A DNA stretch of 8,934 nucleotides from an uncultured Dysosmobacter sp. (GCA_934504065.1 CAKSVQ010000093.1:1-8934), one strand, 5' to 3'. Positions 1 to 7,589 are shown, counted from the stretch's first letter. The notes: generated by a model from the sequence alone, not told the origin. Numbers and translations: made by a program.

Positions 1-29
1 TACTTCTGCTGGGACACTGGGGGCTTTAA
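1..29 (+). CDS. 3' end of an upstream gene (partial, product unknown)
   Basis: In the third frame the first bases read Leu-Leu-Leu-Gly-His-Trp-Gly-Leu and then a TAA at 27-29, 15 nt before the truA start. The hydrophobic tail would suit the last residues of a membrane protein. In many Firmicutes truA follows the ECF-transporter gene ecfT, which would fit, but eight residues cannot identify a family. The other two forward frames are also open across this stretch, so the frame choice rests only on the well-placed stop and the usual close spacing. Confidence 0.35.
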
Positions 30-44
30 AAGAGGGAAGAGCTC

Positions 45-803
45 ATGCGAAACATTGCTTTGAAGCTGATGTATAACGGAACGGCGTATCACGGCTGGCA
101 GGTGCAGAAAAATGCCGTTACCGTCTGCGAAACGCTGCAAAAAGCACTGGAGCAGATCACTGGCGCTCCGGTGCATCTGACGGGCTGCGGCCGCACCGAT
201 GCCGGCGTGCACGCGGAGCACTATATTGCAAACTTCCGTACGGAGAGCCGCATCCCCATTGACCGTCTGCCCTTTGCCGTCAACACGCATACGCCGGAGG
301 ACATCGCGGTGAAGGAGGCCTTTGAGGTGGCGGAGGATTTCAATGCCATTGGCTCCTGCATCAAAAAAGAGTATACCTACCGCATTTATAATTCCCGTTT
401 CAAAAATCCGTTCTACATCAACCAGGCGTATTTTTACCCCAAGAAACTGGATGAGGAGCTTTTGAACCGGGCTGCCAGCCAGTTTGTGGGCATGCATGAC
501 TTCCGGGCTGTCCGCTCAGTGGGAACGGAAACCAAATCCACTGTCCGCACGATTTATTGGTGCGATGTCACGCGCAACGGTGACCTGCTGGAACTGAAGG
601 TATGCGCCAATGGATTTCTTTATAATATGGTACGGGCCATTACCGGGACCGTGCTCTATGCGGCGGAGGGAAAGTTCCTGCCGGAGGATATTCCGGCGAT
701 TCTGGAAAGCGGCGACCGCACCGCCGCGGGGCCGACCGTTCCGCCCGGCGGACTGTATCTGACAAGACTTTGGTATGAGGATGAACGATTGAATCATGGC
801 TGA
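45..803 (+). CDS. truA: tRNA pseudouridine(38-40) synthase TruA
   Basis: This cytoplasmic enzyme isomerises uridine to pseudouridine at positions 38-40 of the tRNA anticodon stem-loop. The 252-residue length is normal for TruA. The N-terminal strand and YNGTAYHGWQ segment (residues 10-19) are typical. The catalytic motif GCGRTDAGVHA lies at residues 47-57, with Asp52 as the expected nucleophile. The KKEYTYRIYN segment around Tyr110-Arg113 matches the active-site tyrosine region, and the C-terminus has the usual PPGGLYL motif. The ATG is preceded by a GAGGG ribosome binding site about 8 nt upstream. The last 8 nt overlap the next gene, so it is probably cotranscribed and translationally coupled with it. 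No defects are visible. Confidence 0.97.
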   Translation: MRNIALKLMYNGTAYHGWQVQKNAVTVCETLQKALEQITGAPVHLTGCGRTDAGVHAEHYIANFRTESRIPIDRLPFAVNTHTPEDIAVKEAFEVAEDFNAIGSCIKKEYTYRIYNSRFKNPFYINQAYFYPKKLDEELLNRAASQFVGMHDFRAVRSVGTETKSTVRTIYWCDVTRNGDLLELKVCANGFLYNMVRAITGTVLYAAEGKFLPEDIPAILESGDRTAAGPTVPPGGLYLTRLWYEDERLNHG

Positions 804-1980
804 TACGACAAAGGATATTTGGAACGATTCCGACGGGGAAGAGGAGCAAAAATCGGGGAAACGGCCCCATCGCATCCTGCTTTTCCTGTTGATCCTTGTG
901 CTGGTGCTGGCAGTGGTGGTAGCCGCCGCGTACCGCGGGGGCACGGGAATGGATGTGCTGCGCCGCTATCTCAGCTATGGCAGCGTGGAGAAGTCCGGCG
1001 GCGCGTCCCTTTATACGTATGATGCCTCTGCCAATAACCGCTTTGCCGCGCTGGGAGACCGCCTGGTGGTCCTTTCTGACACCCGGCTGCGCGTGCTCAA
1101 TGCCGATGGCGGTGAAGTGTGGTCCACAGCGGTGAACATGACCGCCCCGGCCCTGCACAGCGGCGGCGGAAAGGCGGTTGCCTATGATGTGGGGGGCACG
1201 GCGCTGTATGTGGTAGACCAGAACGGAGAGGTCATGTCGTTGACGGCGACGGAGGAAGAGCCCTTTCTTTCCGCCACGCTCAACAGCGACGGCTGGCTGG
1301 CCGTGACGGCTAAGGCCAAGGGCGTGAAAGGGCGCGTCAGCGTATACGACGCCGATATGGAGCAGGTGTTTCTCTTCAATTCCTCCCGCCGTTTCGTAAC
1401 GGATGCATGGGTCGCTGAAAAGGGCAGCGCCATGGCCGCGGTAACGCTGGGGCAGGAAAATGGCACCTTTGTCAGCAACATCGTTCTTTATGATATGACC
1501 AGTGAGGCACCCTCTGCGGACTATAACGTGGAGGATGGACTGGTGGACGCGATCGGCTGGACAGGCGGAAAGCTGGCCACGGTGTCAGATACCTGTTTGA
1601 CCTTTGCAGATACCCACGGCAGCATTGCCGGGACATATTCCTACGCCGGAGCTTACCTGAGAGAGTACGATCTGGGCGGCGATGGCTTTGCCGCCGTACT
1701 GCTCAACCGTTACCAGTCCGGCAGCGTCGGCAGACTTGTGACGGTGGCCGCCGACGGAACGGAACTGGGCAGTCTTGAGATCAGCGACGAGGTGCAGGGG
1801 ATTTCTGCTGCGGGGAAGTACCTTGCGGTGCTGTACTTAAATCGGCTGGTCATATACAATCAGGCACTGGAGATCTATGCGACATTGAACGGCACGGATG
1901 CGGCCAGAAATGTCCTGATGCGGTCTGACGGCTCGGCACTGCTGCTGTCTTCGGAGTCCGCAGAACTGTTTTTGCCATGA
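796..1980 (+). CDS. DUF5711 family membrane-anchored beta-propeller-like protein
   Basis: This 394-residue protein has a short, acidic, presumably cytoplasmic N-terminus (GEEEQ near residues 14-18), a positive KRPHR patch, one strong hydrophobic segment at about residues 27-45, and then a long extracytoplasmic part. That part is made of repeated beta-strand units such as LRVLNADGGEVWS, LYVVDQNGEVMSL, VSVYDADMEQVFLF, LVTVAADGTELGSL and LVIYNQALEIYATL, which resemble PQQ/WD-like propeller blades. I assign DUF5711 from overall architecture and its position beside cvpA; the molecular function is unknown. A role as an envelope sensor or scaffold is only an inference. The ATG lies inside the end of truA (8-nt overlap) and its own ribosome binding site is weak (GAGGA about 15 nt upstream), so translation probably depends on coupling to truA. 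An ATG at 781 is not an alternative because it meets a stop after three codons. Confidence 0.8.
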   Translation: MADTTKDIWNDSDGEEEQKSGKRPHRILLFLLILVLVLAVVVAAAYRGGTGMDVLRRYLSYGSVEKSGGASLYTYDASANNRFAALGDRLVVLSDTRLRVLNADGGEVWSTAVNMTAPALHSGGGKAVAYDVGGTALYVVDQNGEVMSLTATEEEPFLSATLNSDGWLAVTAKAKGVKGRVSVYDADMEQVFLFNSSRRFVTDAWVAEKGSAMAAVTLGQENGTFVSNIVLYDMTSEAPSADYNVEDGLVDAIGWTGGKLATVSDTCLTFADTHGSIAGTYSYAGAYLREYDLGGDGFAAVLLNRYQSGSVGRLVTVAADGTELGSLEISDEVQGISAAGKYLAVLYLNRLVIYNQALEIYATLNGTDAARNVLMRSDGSALLLSSESAELFLP

Positions 1981-2033
1981 GAATATTTGGCAGGGAGTTC
2001 ACAAAACGTTTACAGGAGAGAAGGTAGGAAATT

Positions 2034-2720
2034 TTGACGGCACCTGTTATAATAGATGCGATCGTTGTACTGATTTTAGTTGGGTTTACAGCTTTAGGCG
2101 TGAAGCGCGGACTGCTGGAAACACTGGCTGGACTGGTGATCGTGGTAGTGGCGCTGGTAGGCGCCGGAATGATCGCCGCGACCTTTTCCGGCCCGGCAGC
2201 CCGGTTGAGCGCTCCGGTGATCGAAAAGCAGATCGAAAAAAAGGTTGACAGCGCCCTGCCCCAGCAGACGGAACAGGCCCCGCAGCAGGATGCGGACAGC
2301 GCCGATGGGCTGCTGGCCCTGCTGGGTCTGGACGCGGAGGTGCGGGAATCTCTGGCGGATAAAGCAAAGGATACCATGCGGGAGACGGGCGTTTCCGTGC
2401 TTTCCGCAGTGGTCACCAGCGTGGCCCAGTCCATGATTTATGGGGTGCTGTACACGCTGTCCTTTGTGGCGCTGCTGGTGCTGCTCCACGTGCTGTTCAA
2501 GGCAATGGGGCTGCTTGCAAAGCTGCCGGGGCTGCGGAGCCTGAACGCTTTGGGCGGCGGTATTCTGGGTTTGGCGGAAGGCGGACTGCTGCTGTTTCTG
2601 GCGGTGTGGGCCGCGCGGCGTCTGGGCGTTTCCTTTGACGCTGCGCCGTATGCGCAGGCCCATATTCTGGCGGTATTCACCACCCACACGCCGTTGAGCG
2701 TGCTGACATTTTTGCAGTAA
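2034..2720 (+). CDS. CvpA family membrane protein
   Basis: This is a 228-residue integral membrane protein of the CvpA type, a family first linked to colicin V production and more broadly to envelope functions. The fold is recognised from N-terminal membrane segments at about residues 5-22 and 30-51 joined by the conserved KRG turn (24-26), then a Gln/Asp-rich hydrophilic loop (roughly 60-95), a third hydrophobic segment near 136-157, and a fourth beginning at the GGGILGLAEGG motif (about 174-195). The start is TTG at 2034: an in-frame TAG at 2025-2027 blocks any upstream start, and the next in-frame ATG would remove the first two membrane segments. An AGAAGG-type ribosome binding site ends about 9 nt before the TTG. 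It lies 53 nt after the DUF5711 gene on the same strand, and the two may act together at the membrane. The precise function is unknown. Confidence 0.85.
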   Translation: MTAPVIIDAIVVLILVGFTALGVKRGLLETLAGLVIVVVALVGAGMIAATFSGPAARLSAPVIEKQIEKKVDSALPQQTEQAPQQDADSADGLLALLGLDAEVRESLADKAKDTMRETGVSVLSAVVTSVAQSMIYGVLYTLSFVALLVLLHVLFKAMGLLAKLPGLRSLNALGGGILGLAEGGLLLFLAVWAARRLGVSFDAAPYAQAHILAVFTTHTPLSVLTFLQ

Positions 2721-2758
2721 AGCGGTTATTTTCAAGAAGAAAACGCCCTTGTGCGTAT

Positions 2759-2763
2759 GGAGG
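2759..2763 (+). promoter_or_regulatory. Ribosome binding site that fixes the Clp gene start
   Basis: A perfect GGAGG lies 5 nt upstream of the ATG at 2769. The earlier in-frame candidates, GTG at 2751 and ATG at 2757, would have only a distant AAGAAG stretch (near 2735) or would place this site inside the coding region. Starting at 2769 also puts the first zinc-finger cysteine at residue 5, as is typical for this protein type. Confidence 0.8.
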
Positions 2764-2768
2764 TCAAA

Positions 2769-5075
2769 ATGCAGCCACTTTGTTCAAGATGTAAGAAAAA
2801 TATTGCCGTGGTCTTTATTTCCAAGTTGGAGGGAGATAAGACCGTTAACGAAGGCTTGTGTCTCAAGTGCGCCAAAGATCTGGGGCTGCCTCAGGTGGAT
2901 GAAATGATGAAGCGCATGGGGATTTCTGACGAGGATCTGGAGAATCTCAGCAATGAGATGACACAGGCCATGAACGGCGTGGAAAATATGGAAGATCTGC
3001 CGAATGGGGAAGAGGACGACGGGGAGGAAGATGGCAAAACGGCCACGTTCCCGTTCCTCAACCGCCTGTTTTCCGGTAACGACGTGTCCAGAAACAGCGA
3101 AGAGGACAACGCCGCTCCCGCCGGAAGAAGCCGGGAAAAGAAAGAAAATAAAACCAATCGGCGCAAATTTTTGGAAAACTACTGTATTTCCCTAACCCAG
3201 CGGGCCAAGGATGGAAAGCTGGACCCGGTGGTGGGACGTGAGCAGGAGATCGAACGGGTGGTGCAGATACTCAACCGCCGTCAAAAGAACAATCCCTGCC
3301 TCATTGGTGAGCCGGGCGTTGGCAAGACTGCCATTGCAGAGGGCCTTGCACAGCGAATCGCCAATGGCAATGTGCCCTTTAAGCTGCGGGATAAGGAGGT
3401 TTACCTTCTGGACCTGACGGCTCTGGTGGCGGGGACGCAGTTCCGCGGCCAGTTTGAGAGCCGGATGAAGGGGCTGATCGACGAGGTCAAGCGTCTGGGC
3501 AACATCATTTTGATGATCGACGAGGTGCACAACATCGTGGGTGCGGGTGATGCCGAAGGAAGCATGAATGCTGCCAATATTTTAAAACCGGCGCTGTCCC
3601 GCGGGGAAATTCAGGTCATCGGTGCGACGACCTTTAACGAATATCGCAAGTCGATCGAAAAGGACACGGCCCTCGAGCGCCGCTTCCAGCCTGTCACCGT
3701 CAATGAGCCTTCTATTGAGGATTCCATTAAAATTTTGCAGGGCCTTGCGCCGAACTATGAGCAGTTCCATGGCGTTCGGATTTCGGACGGTATCATCCGT
3801 CAGGCGGTGGTGCTGAGCGAGCGGTACATTACGGACCGATTCCTGCCGGATAAGGCCATCGACCTGATCGACGAGGCCTGTTCCGACTTGAATCTGAAGG
3901 ACCCGGATATTTCCAGACGGATGGAGATCCAGCGGGAATTGGATGATTACGAAAAAGAGCGCACCATGCTGGAGGAAAAAGAGGAGAAGGAAGATGGTGA
4001 CTATGCCCGCATGGCGGAGCTGAAGAGCAGGGAGCTCCAGCTGCATACAGAACTGGATGTTCTGCTGGAAAAAGGCGATCCGCAGCTCTCCATGGAGAAT
4101 CTGGCCCATGTGATCGAGCTTTGGACGAAAATTCCCGCCTCCAAGATCCGGGAACAGGAGTTCCAGCGTTTGAGCCAGCTGGAACTGCGGCTGAAAAGCC
4201 ACATTATCGGACAGGATGAAGCGGTGGAGGCTGTATCGGCTGCCGTTCGCCGGAACCGGGTGGGCATCTCGCCCAAGCATAAGCCTGTCAGCTTTATTTT
4301 TGTGGGTCCCACAGGCGTGGGAAAGACCGAGCTGGTCAAGCAGCTTGCAACCGACCTTTTCAATACTCCGGATGCTTTGATCCGGCTGGATATGTCCGAG
4401 TTTATGGAAAAGCACTCGGTTTCCCGAATCATCGGTTCCCCTCCGGGATATGTGGGCTATGACGAGGCGGGGCAGCTGACGGAGAAAATTCGCCGCAAGC
4501 CCTATGCTGTGATTTTGTTTGACGAGATCGAAAAGGCACATCCGGACGTTTTGAATGTGCTGCTGCAAATTCTGGATGACGGTGAGATTACCGATTCCCA
4601 TGGACGTCGGGTCAATTTTGAAAATACCATCATCGTCATGACCTCTAACGCGGGAAGTTCTACCAAGGAAGGCACTGTCGGCTTTGGTCGCACGCAGCAG
4701 GAGCAGGATGCCGACCGGGCCATGAAGGCACTTAGCCAGTTCCTGCGCCCGGAGTTTATCAACCGGGTGGATGCCGTGATCACCTTTAACCGCCTCAGCG
4801 AAGAAAACTTCTGTGCCATTGCCCGCATTATGCTGGATGAGCTGGCAGCGTCTCTCAAGGAAAAGGCCATCAACTTTACCTATGACGGTGCACTGGTCGC
4901 TTTCCTGACCCATAAGTCGTTCTCCCGCACCTACGGCGCGCGGAATCTGCGCCGCACGATCCAAAAGGAGTTGGAGGACCCCATGGCGACTCAAATCATT
5001 GACAGTTACGAGCATCCCATCACGCAGGTGAAAGCCACGGTGGAGGATGACGCTGTAAAGCTGTATACGCTGTGA
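2769..5075 (+). CDS. ATP-dependent Clp protease ATP-binding subunit, ClpE/ClpC-like with N-terminal zinc finger
   Basis: This Hsp100/Clp AAA+ unfoldase (768 residues from ATG 2769) is expected to form a hexamer that unfolds proteins and feeds them to ClpP. An N-terminal zinc finger has CxxC pairs at residues 5/8 and 31/34. An acidic linker follows (about 69-90). AAA domain 1 has Walker A GEPGVGKT at 180-187 and Walker B Asp251-Glu252. A short coiled-coil middle domain spans about 385-435. AAA domain 2 has Walker A GPTGVGKT at 513-520 and Asp585-Glu586. The VGF tripeptide at 637-639 is the ClpP-docking loop seen in ClpC. The double ClpN repeat typical of ClpC is absent and the zinc finger resembles ClpE, so I give no symbol. 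No CtsR direct-repeat operator is visible upstream, although ClpE/ClpC genes are often CtsR-controlled. It lies 48 nt after cvpA and 19 nt before a small cysteine-containing gene. Confidence 0.93.
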   Translation: MQPLCSRCKKNIAVVFISKLEGDKTVNEGLCLKCAKDLGLPQVDEMMKRMGISDEDLENLSNEMTQAMNGVENMEDLPNGEEDDGEEDGKTATFPFLNRLFSGNDVSRNSEEDNAAPAGRSREKKENKTNRRKFLENYCISLTQRAKDGKLDPVVGREQEIERVVQILNRRQKNNPCLIGEPGVGKTAIAEGLAQRIANGNVPFKLRDKEVYLLDLTALVAGTQFRGQFESRMKGLIDEVKRLGNIILMIDEVHNIVGAGDAEGSMNAANILKPALSRGEIQVIGATTFNEYRKSIEKDTALERRFQPVTVNEPSIEDSIKILQGLAPNYEQFHGVRISDGIIRQAVVLSERYITDRFLPDKAIDLIDEACSDLNLKDPDISRRMEIQRELDDYEKERTMLEEKEEKEDGDYARMAELKSRELQLHTELDVLLEKGDPQLSMENLAHVIELWTKIPASKIREQEFQRLSQLELRLKSHIIGQDEAVEAVSAAVRRNRVGISPKHKPVSFIFVGPTGVGKTELVKQLATDLFNTPDALIRLDMSEFMEKHSVSRIIGSPPGYVGYDEAGQLTEKIRRKPYAVILFDEIEKAHPDVLNVLLQILDDGEITDSHGRRVNFENTIIVMTSNAGSSTKEGTVGFGRTQQEQDADRAMKALSQFLRPEFINRVDAVITFNRLSEENFCAIARIMLDELAASLKEKAINFTYDGALVAFLTHKSFSRTYGARNLRRTIQKELEDPMATQIIDSYEHPITQVKATVEDDAVKLYTL

Positions 5076-5094
5076 ACAGGCGGAGGGAGAGAAG

Positions 5095-5310
5095 ATGAAG
5101 CTGTTTCGCAAGGATATGGATCCCCGTTGTGCTTACTGTCAGCGGGGACAGCAGATCAATGAGCGGGAAGTGGCCTGTGTGAAGCGGGGGATCGTCCCGG
5201 TGGAGCATCATTGCCGCGCTTTTAAGTATGATCCCTTGAAGCGCGTGCCGCCCCGCCCGGCTACGCTGAACACTGGAAAATTGAGTGAGTCTGATTTTTC
5301 ACTGTCATGA
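5095..5310 (+). CDS. Small cysteine-containing conserved-looking protein, function unknown
   Basis: This 71-residue soluble protein is very likely real: it has a good ribosome binding site (GGAGGG, about 7 nt before the ATG), lies 19 nt downstream of the Clp gene, and ends just before a hairpin. It contains CAYC at residues 12-15, further cysteines at 28 and 40, and histidines at 38-39. The pattern CxxC-x12-C-x11-C could bind zinc or an iron-sulfur cluster. A basic CRAFKYDPLKRVPPRP segment (40-55) follows, with no membrane segment. I recognise the general type from Oscillospiraceae genomes but know no assigned function. A role as adaptor or regulator for the adjacent Clp unfoldase is only a hypothesis from position. 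Confidence 0.75.
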   Translation: MKLFRKDMDPRCAYCQRGQQINEREVACVKRGIVPVEHHCRAFKYDPLKRVPPRPATLNTGKLSESDFSLS

Positions 5311-5319
5311 TGGATCAAC

Positions 5320-5356
5320 GGGCATCTTGTCGAAACGCTTTTTCGATAAGATGCCC
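5320..5356 (+). terminator. 16-bp hairpin, probable terminator of the truA-to-clp operon
   Basis: The arms at 5320-5335 (GGGCATCTTGTCGAAA) and 5341-5356 pair along all 16 positions with one G-T mismatch/wobble, around a 5-nt loop. It begins 10 nt after the stop of the 71-residue gene. The following TGTGCTTTTC is only a modest T tract, so termination may be partial. The same structure also sits in the leader of the EFR1 gene starting at 5387 and could act on that transcript. Confidence 0.6.
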
Positions 5357-5386
5357 TGTGCTTTTCAAGGGAAGAGAGGGATAGGA

Positions 5387-6202
5387 ATGAACAAAATCTG
5401 GACGATCTGCTATAGTGCTACCGGAAATACGGAGAAAACAGTGCGCACCATTGGCGAGGCCCTGAGCAGAGAATATGGTATACCAGTGGAGCATCTTGGA
5501 TTTACACTCCCTGCAGAGCGTGAAAAGGAATATAACTTTACAAGTTCTGATCTCGTGGTTGTGGGCACTCCGGTCTATGCAGGGAAGATGCCCAATAAGT
5601 TGCTGCCAGATTTTCAGAGCCGACTGCGGGGAAATGGCGCGTTAGCCGTGGCGATTGTCACTTTCGGAAACCGCAGCTATGACAATGCTTTGTCTGAGTT
5701 GTGTGCGGTTTTGCAGGCGGACGGTTTTTCGACCGTGGCTGCCGCCGCGTTTGTGGGCCGCCATGCCTTTACGGACTGCCTTGCGTATGGCCGCCCCGGC
5801 TTCAGCGACCAGCAGGAGATGAAAGACTTTGCAAAAAAGATAACTGTAAAGTTGAATACCTATACAGAAAATACTCTGTTGCTGGCAGTGCCGGGCGATC
5901 CAGATGCACCTTATTATGTGCCGAAGGGAACAGACGGTCAGCCCGCAAAGTTTTTGAAAGCAAAGCCCCGAACGGATGTCGGCAAATGTTCCGGCTGCGG
6001 AGCCTGTGCGCGGCTTTGCCCGATGGGAGCCATCGACCCGGAAAATGTTTTTGAAGTTCCGGGCACCTGTATCAAATGCCAGCGTTGCATTCGCCGCTGT
6101 ACCCGCGGTGCAAAGTATTTTGACGATCCTGCGTTCTTGTCCCACGTCGCCATGCTGGAGAAGAACTTTGAAGAGCCCAGAGAAAATGAAATGTTTCTAT
6201 AA
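5387..6202 (+). CDS. EFR1 family flavodoxin/ferredoxin fusion protein
   Basis: This is a predicted cytoplasmic electron carrier of 271 residues that may transfer electrons between FMN and two [4Fe-4S] clusters; its redox partners are unknown. The N-terminal half is flavodoxin-like: the phosphate-binding loop SATGNT is at residues 10-15 and a VVVGTPVYAGKMPN segment forms the next FMN-contacting region. The C-terminal part has two ferredoxin motifs, with cysteines at 201, 204, 207, 211 and at 228, 231, 234, 238. This order matches the EFR1 type. The ATG at 5387 is chosen because GAGAGGG lies about 6 nt upstream; the open frame runs further upstream to 5285, but that would run through the hairpin and overlap the previous gene. 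By hand count the first 180 nt are about 45% GC, lower than the neighbouring genes appear. It converges on the TusA-like gene across a shared terminator. Confidence 0.9.
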   Translation: MNKIWTICYSATGNTEKTVRTIGEALSREYGIPVEHLGFTLPAEREKEYNFTSSDLVVVGTPVYAGKMPNKLLPDFQSRLRGNGALAVAIVTFGNRSYDNALSELCAVLQADGFSTVAAAAFVGRHAFTDCLAYGRPGFSDQQEMKDFAKKITVKLNTYTENTLLLAVPGDPDAPYYVPKGTDGQPAKFLKAKPRTDVGKCSGCGACARLCPMGAIDPENVFEVPGTCIKCQRCIRRCTRGAKYFDDPAFLSHVAMLEKNFEEPRENEMFL

Positions 6203-6205
6203 ATA

Positions 6206-6239
6206 AAAAGACTGCCGGGCCATGGTCCGGCAGTCTTTT
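6206..6239. terminator. Bidirectional intrinsic terminator between convergent genes
   Basis: A perfect 13-bp inverted repeat (AAAAGACTGCCGG at 6206-6218 with its complement at 6227-6239) encloses an 8-nt loop, GCCATGGT, that can pair further inside. The GC-rich core is flanked by an A run on the left and a T run on the right, so it gives a hairpin followed by U residues on both strands. It lies 3 nt after the EFR1 stop and 4 nt after the stop of the minus-strand TusA-like gene, as expected for a shared terminator. Confidence 0.9.
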
Positions 6240-6243
6240 CATA

Positions 6244-6447
6244 TCACTTTGTCAGTGTCAGTTTAAAGTCCTCTCCAACGGTATCCACCGCCACCTGATA
6301 GCCCTGTGTTCCGGCGTATCGGGTGATGTTTTCAACGGCAACCTTGGCATCGGACAAAACCTCTAATTTTGCGGGAGCACCGTTTTTCACCGCCTTTTGT
6401 ACCATAACGACGGGAATGGGGCAGGAAAGTCCGCGTGTGTCGATCAT
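6244..6447 (-). CDS. TusA-like sulfur/selenium carrier protein (SirA/YedF/TusA domain)
   Basis: This 67-residue protein consists of one TusA-type domain. The N-terminal GLSCPIP segment holds the family CPxP motif, with Cys9 as the residue expected to carry a persulfide or a selenium equivalent. The remainder (LEVLSDAKVAVENITRYAGTQGY) matches the usual beta-alpha-beta core and ends with a strand. It is shorter than free-standing TusA (about 75-80 residues) and lacks the C-terminal DsrE-like domain of YedF proteins that often accompany YedE. Its ATG overlaps the yedE stop by one base (TAATG), and an AGGAGG site lies in the end of yedE, so translation is probably coupled. Together with YedE and DUF3343 it suggests a Se/S delivery role. 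The residue is Cys, not a UGA-coded selenocysteine. Confidence 0.88.
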   Translation of the reverse strand: MIDTRGLSCPIPVVMVQKAVKNGAPAKLEVLSDAKVAVENITRYAGTQGYQVAVDTVGEDFKLTLTK

Positions 6448-7550
6448 TATGCTTCCTCCTTTCCGGGAAGATGGAGCAGGGAGACAGCCAGCAGTACCAC
6501 AAAGCCCAGAACGACCGCCACCATGCCGTGGGTGCCGATGCCGCCGACCTTGTACACGCCGTCCACCACACTGTCCGCATTGCCAGCCAGACCAAAGTTA
6601 TGTGCCATGGCTGCGCCGACAATCATGCCCAGCACGGTGACAGCAGAGTCGCCATTGCCTTCGCCGGAGAGGATCAGCTGGCGCAGCGGGCAGCCGCCCA
6701 GAAGGATGGAACCCCAGCCAGCCAGTGTCATACCGAGGAAAGACCACAGATACTGGCTATGGGCAATGGGTTGGGAAAGAGCGGAAAGGTGATAGTTGCC
6801 AAGGATCAGATTGCCGATAGTGACTGTGATCCAAATGGCCAGAAAGCCCGTCAGAAGGGTATAGTCTTTCAGTAAAAACGCATCACGCAGGCCGCCAGCC
6901 ATGCAGAGGCGGCTCTTCTGCGCCATGGCGCCGACAACGCCGCCAACGATGAGGGACAGCAGCCAGAAAGTGTGCATGGAGCCGGGACCCTCCTCGGAGA
7001 AGTTCAGCATCTGGGGAATCGCCACCAGCAAAACCAGCAGGAAGACCATCACACCGGGGAGGATCATGCCGTCACCGCTGCGGACAGGATACGCACGGCC
7101 CAGAGTAAAGCCCTTTTTCAGGAAGGCTGTGCCAATCAGAATGCCAGCAATAAAGCCCAGAAGACCAGCGACTGCGCTCAGGTCGCCGCCACCGAGGCGG
7201 AGAACCATGCGCAGAGGGCAGCCCAAAAATACCAGCGCGCCGATCATGACGAAGATGCCCACCACAAAGCGGGAAGCAGGGGAGGAGCCGGCCCGTCCGC
7301 GGAATTCCTTAGCGGCCACGGCAGTCAAAAATGCGCCCAGCACGATGCCGATAATCTCCGGGCGGATGTACTGGACCTTCGCGGCGCTGTGAAGCCCCAG
7401 CGCACCTGCGATGTCCCGCTCAAAACAGGCGATGCAGAAGCCCATGTTTTTTGGGTTTCCGGCGGCAGTGAGAACCAGTGCGGCAATACCCACGACCACG
7501 CCAGTGAGCAGGATGAGCCAATGATCTTTCAGCCAATGTTTTTCTTTCAT
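6447..7550 (-). CDS. yedE: YedE family putative selenium (or sulfur) transporter
   Basis: This 367-residue polytopic inner-membrane protein of the YeeE/YedE class is built as two related halves. Signature elements include GNPKNMGFCIACFERDIAGA (Cys39, Cys42), FLGCPLRMVLR (Cys111), KSRLCMAGGLRD (Cys216) and LLGGCPLRQLIL (Cys287). In the thiosulfate transporter YeeE, conserved cysteines along the path carry the substrate; the YedE subgroup with the CIACFERD motif is associated with selenium metabolism. Substrate is therefore inferred, with selenium favoured and sulfur possible. The ATG has an AAGGAGGAG site about 10-12 nt upstream, slightly far. It lies 39 nt after the DUF3343 gene and overlaps the TusA-like gene by one base. 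No selD or selenocysteine genes are in view. Confidence 0.9.
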   Translation of the reverse strand: MKEKHWLKDHWLILLTGVVVGIAALVLTAAGNPKNMGFCIACFERDIAGALGLHSAAKVQYIRPEIIGIVLGAFLTAVAAKEFRGRAGSSPASRFVVGIFVMIGALVFLGCPLRMVLRLGGGDLSAVAGLLGFIAGILIGTAFLKKGFTLGRAYPVRSGDGMILPGVMVFLLVLLVAIPQMLNFSEEGPGSMHTFWLLSLIVGGVVGAMAQKSRLCMAGGLRDAFLLKDYTLLTGFLAIWITVTIGNLILGNYHLSALSQPIAHSQYLWSFLGMTLAGWGSILLGGCPLRQLILSGEGNGDSAVTVLGMIVGAAMAHNFGLAGNADSVVDGVYKVGGIGTHGMVAVVLGFVVLLAVSLLHLPGKEEA

Positions 7551-7589
7551 GTTACATTTTCTCCTCCTTATTGTGCGATAACGGACAGA

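Noticed and set aside
2762..2768. GGTCAAA, a half-site of the CtsR heat-shock operator, just before the Clp start.
   Set aside because: CtsR operators need two such heptads in direct repeat with a 3-nt spacer. No second copy lies on either side, and the motif is explained by the GGAGG ribosome binding site plus the following bases.
2751..2768. A longer Clp protein starting at GTG 2751 or ATG 2757.
   Set aside because: Both lack a well-spaced ribosome binding site, whereas ATG 2769 has GGAGG at 5 nt.
3582..5111. A 509-codon open frame on the minus strand opposite the Clp gene.
   Set aside because: It is an antisense shadow of a GC-biased real gene. Its translation shows no recognisable domain, and the plus-strand Clp motifs are intact throughout.
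5285..5386. An N-terminal extension of 34 residues on the EFR1 protein.
   Set aside because: It would overlap the previous gene, run through the hairpin, and add residues before the flavodoxin first strand. ATG 5387 has a good ribosome binding site and gives the expected domain start.
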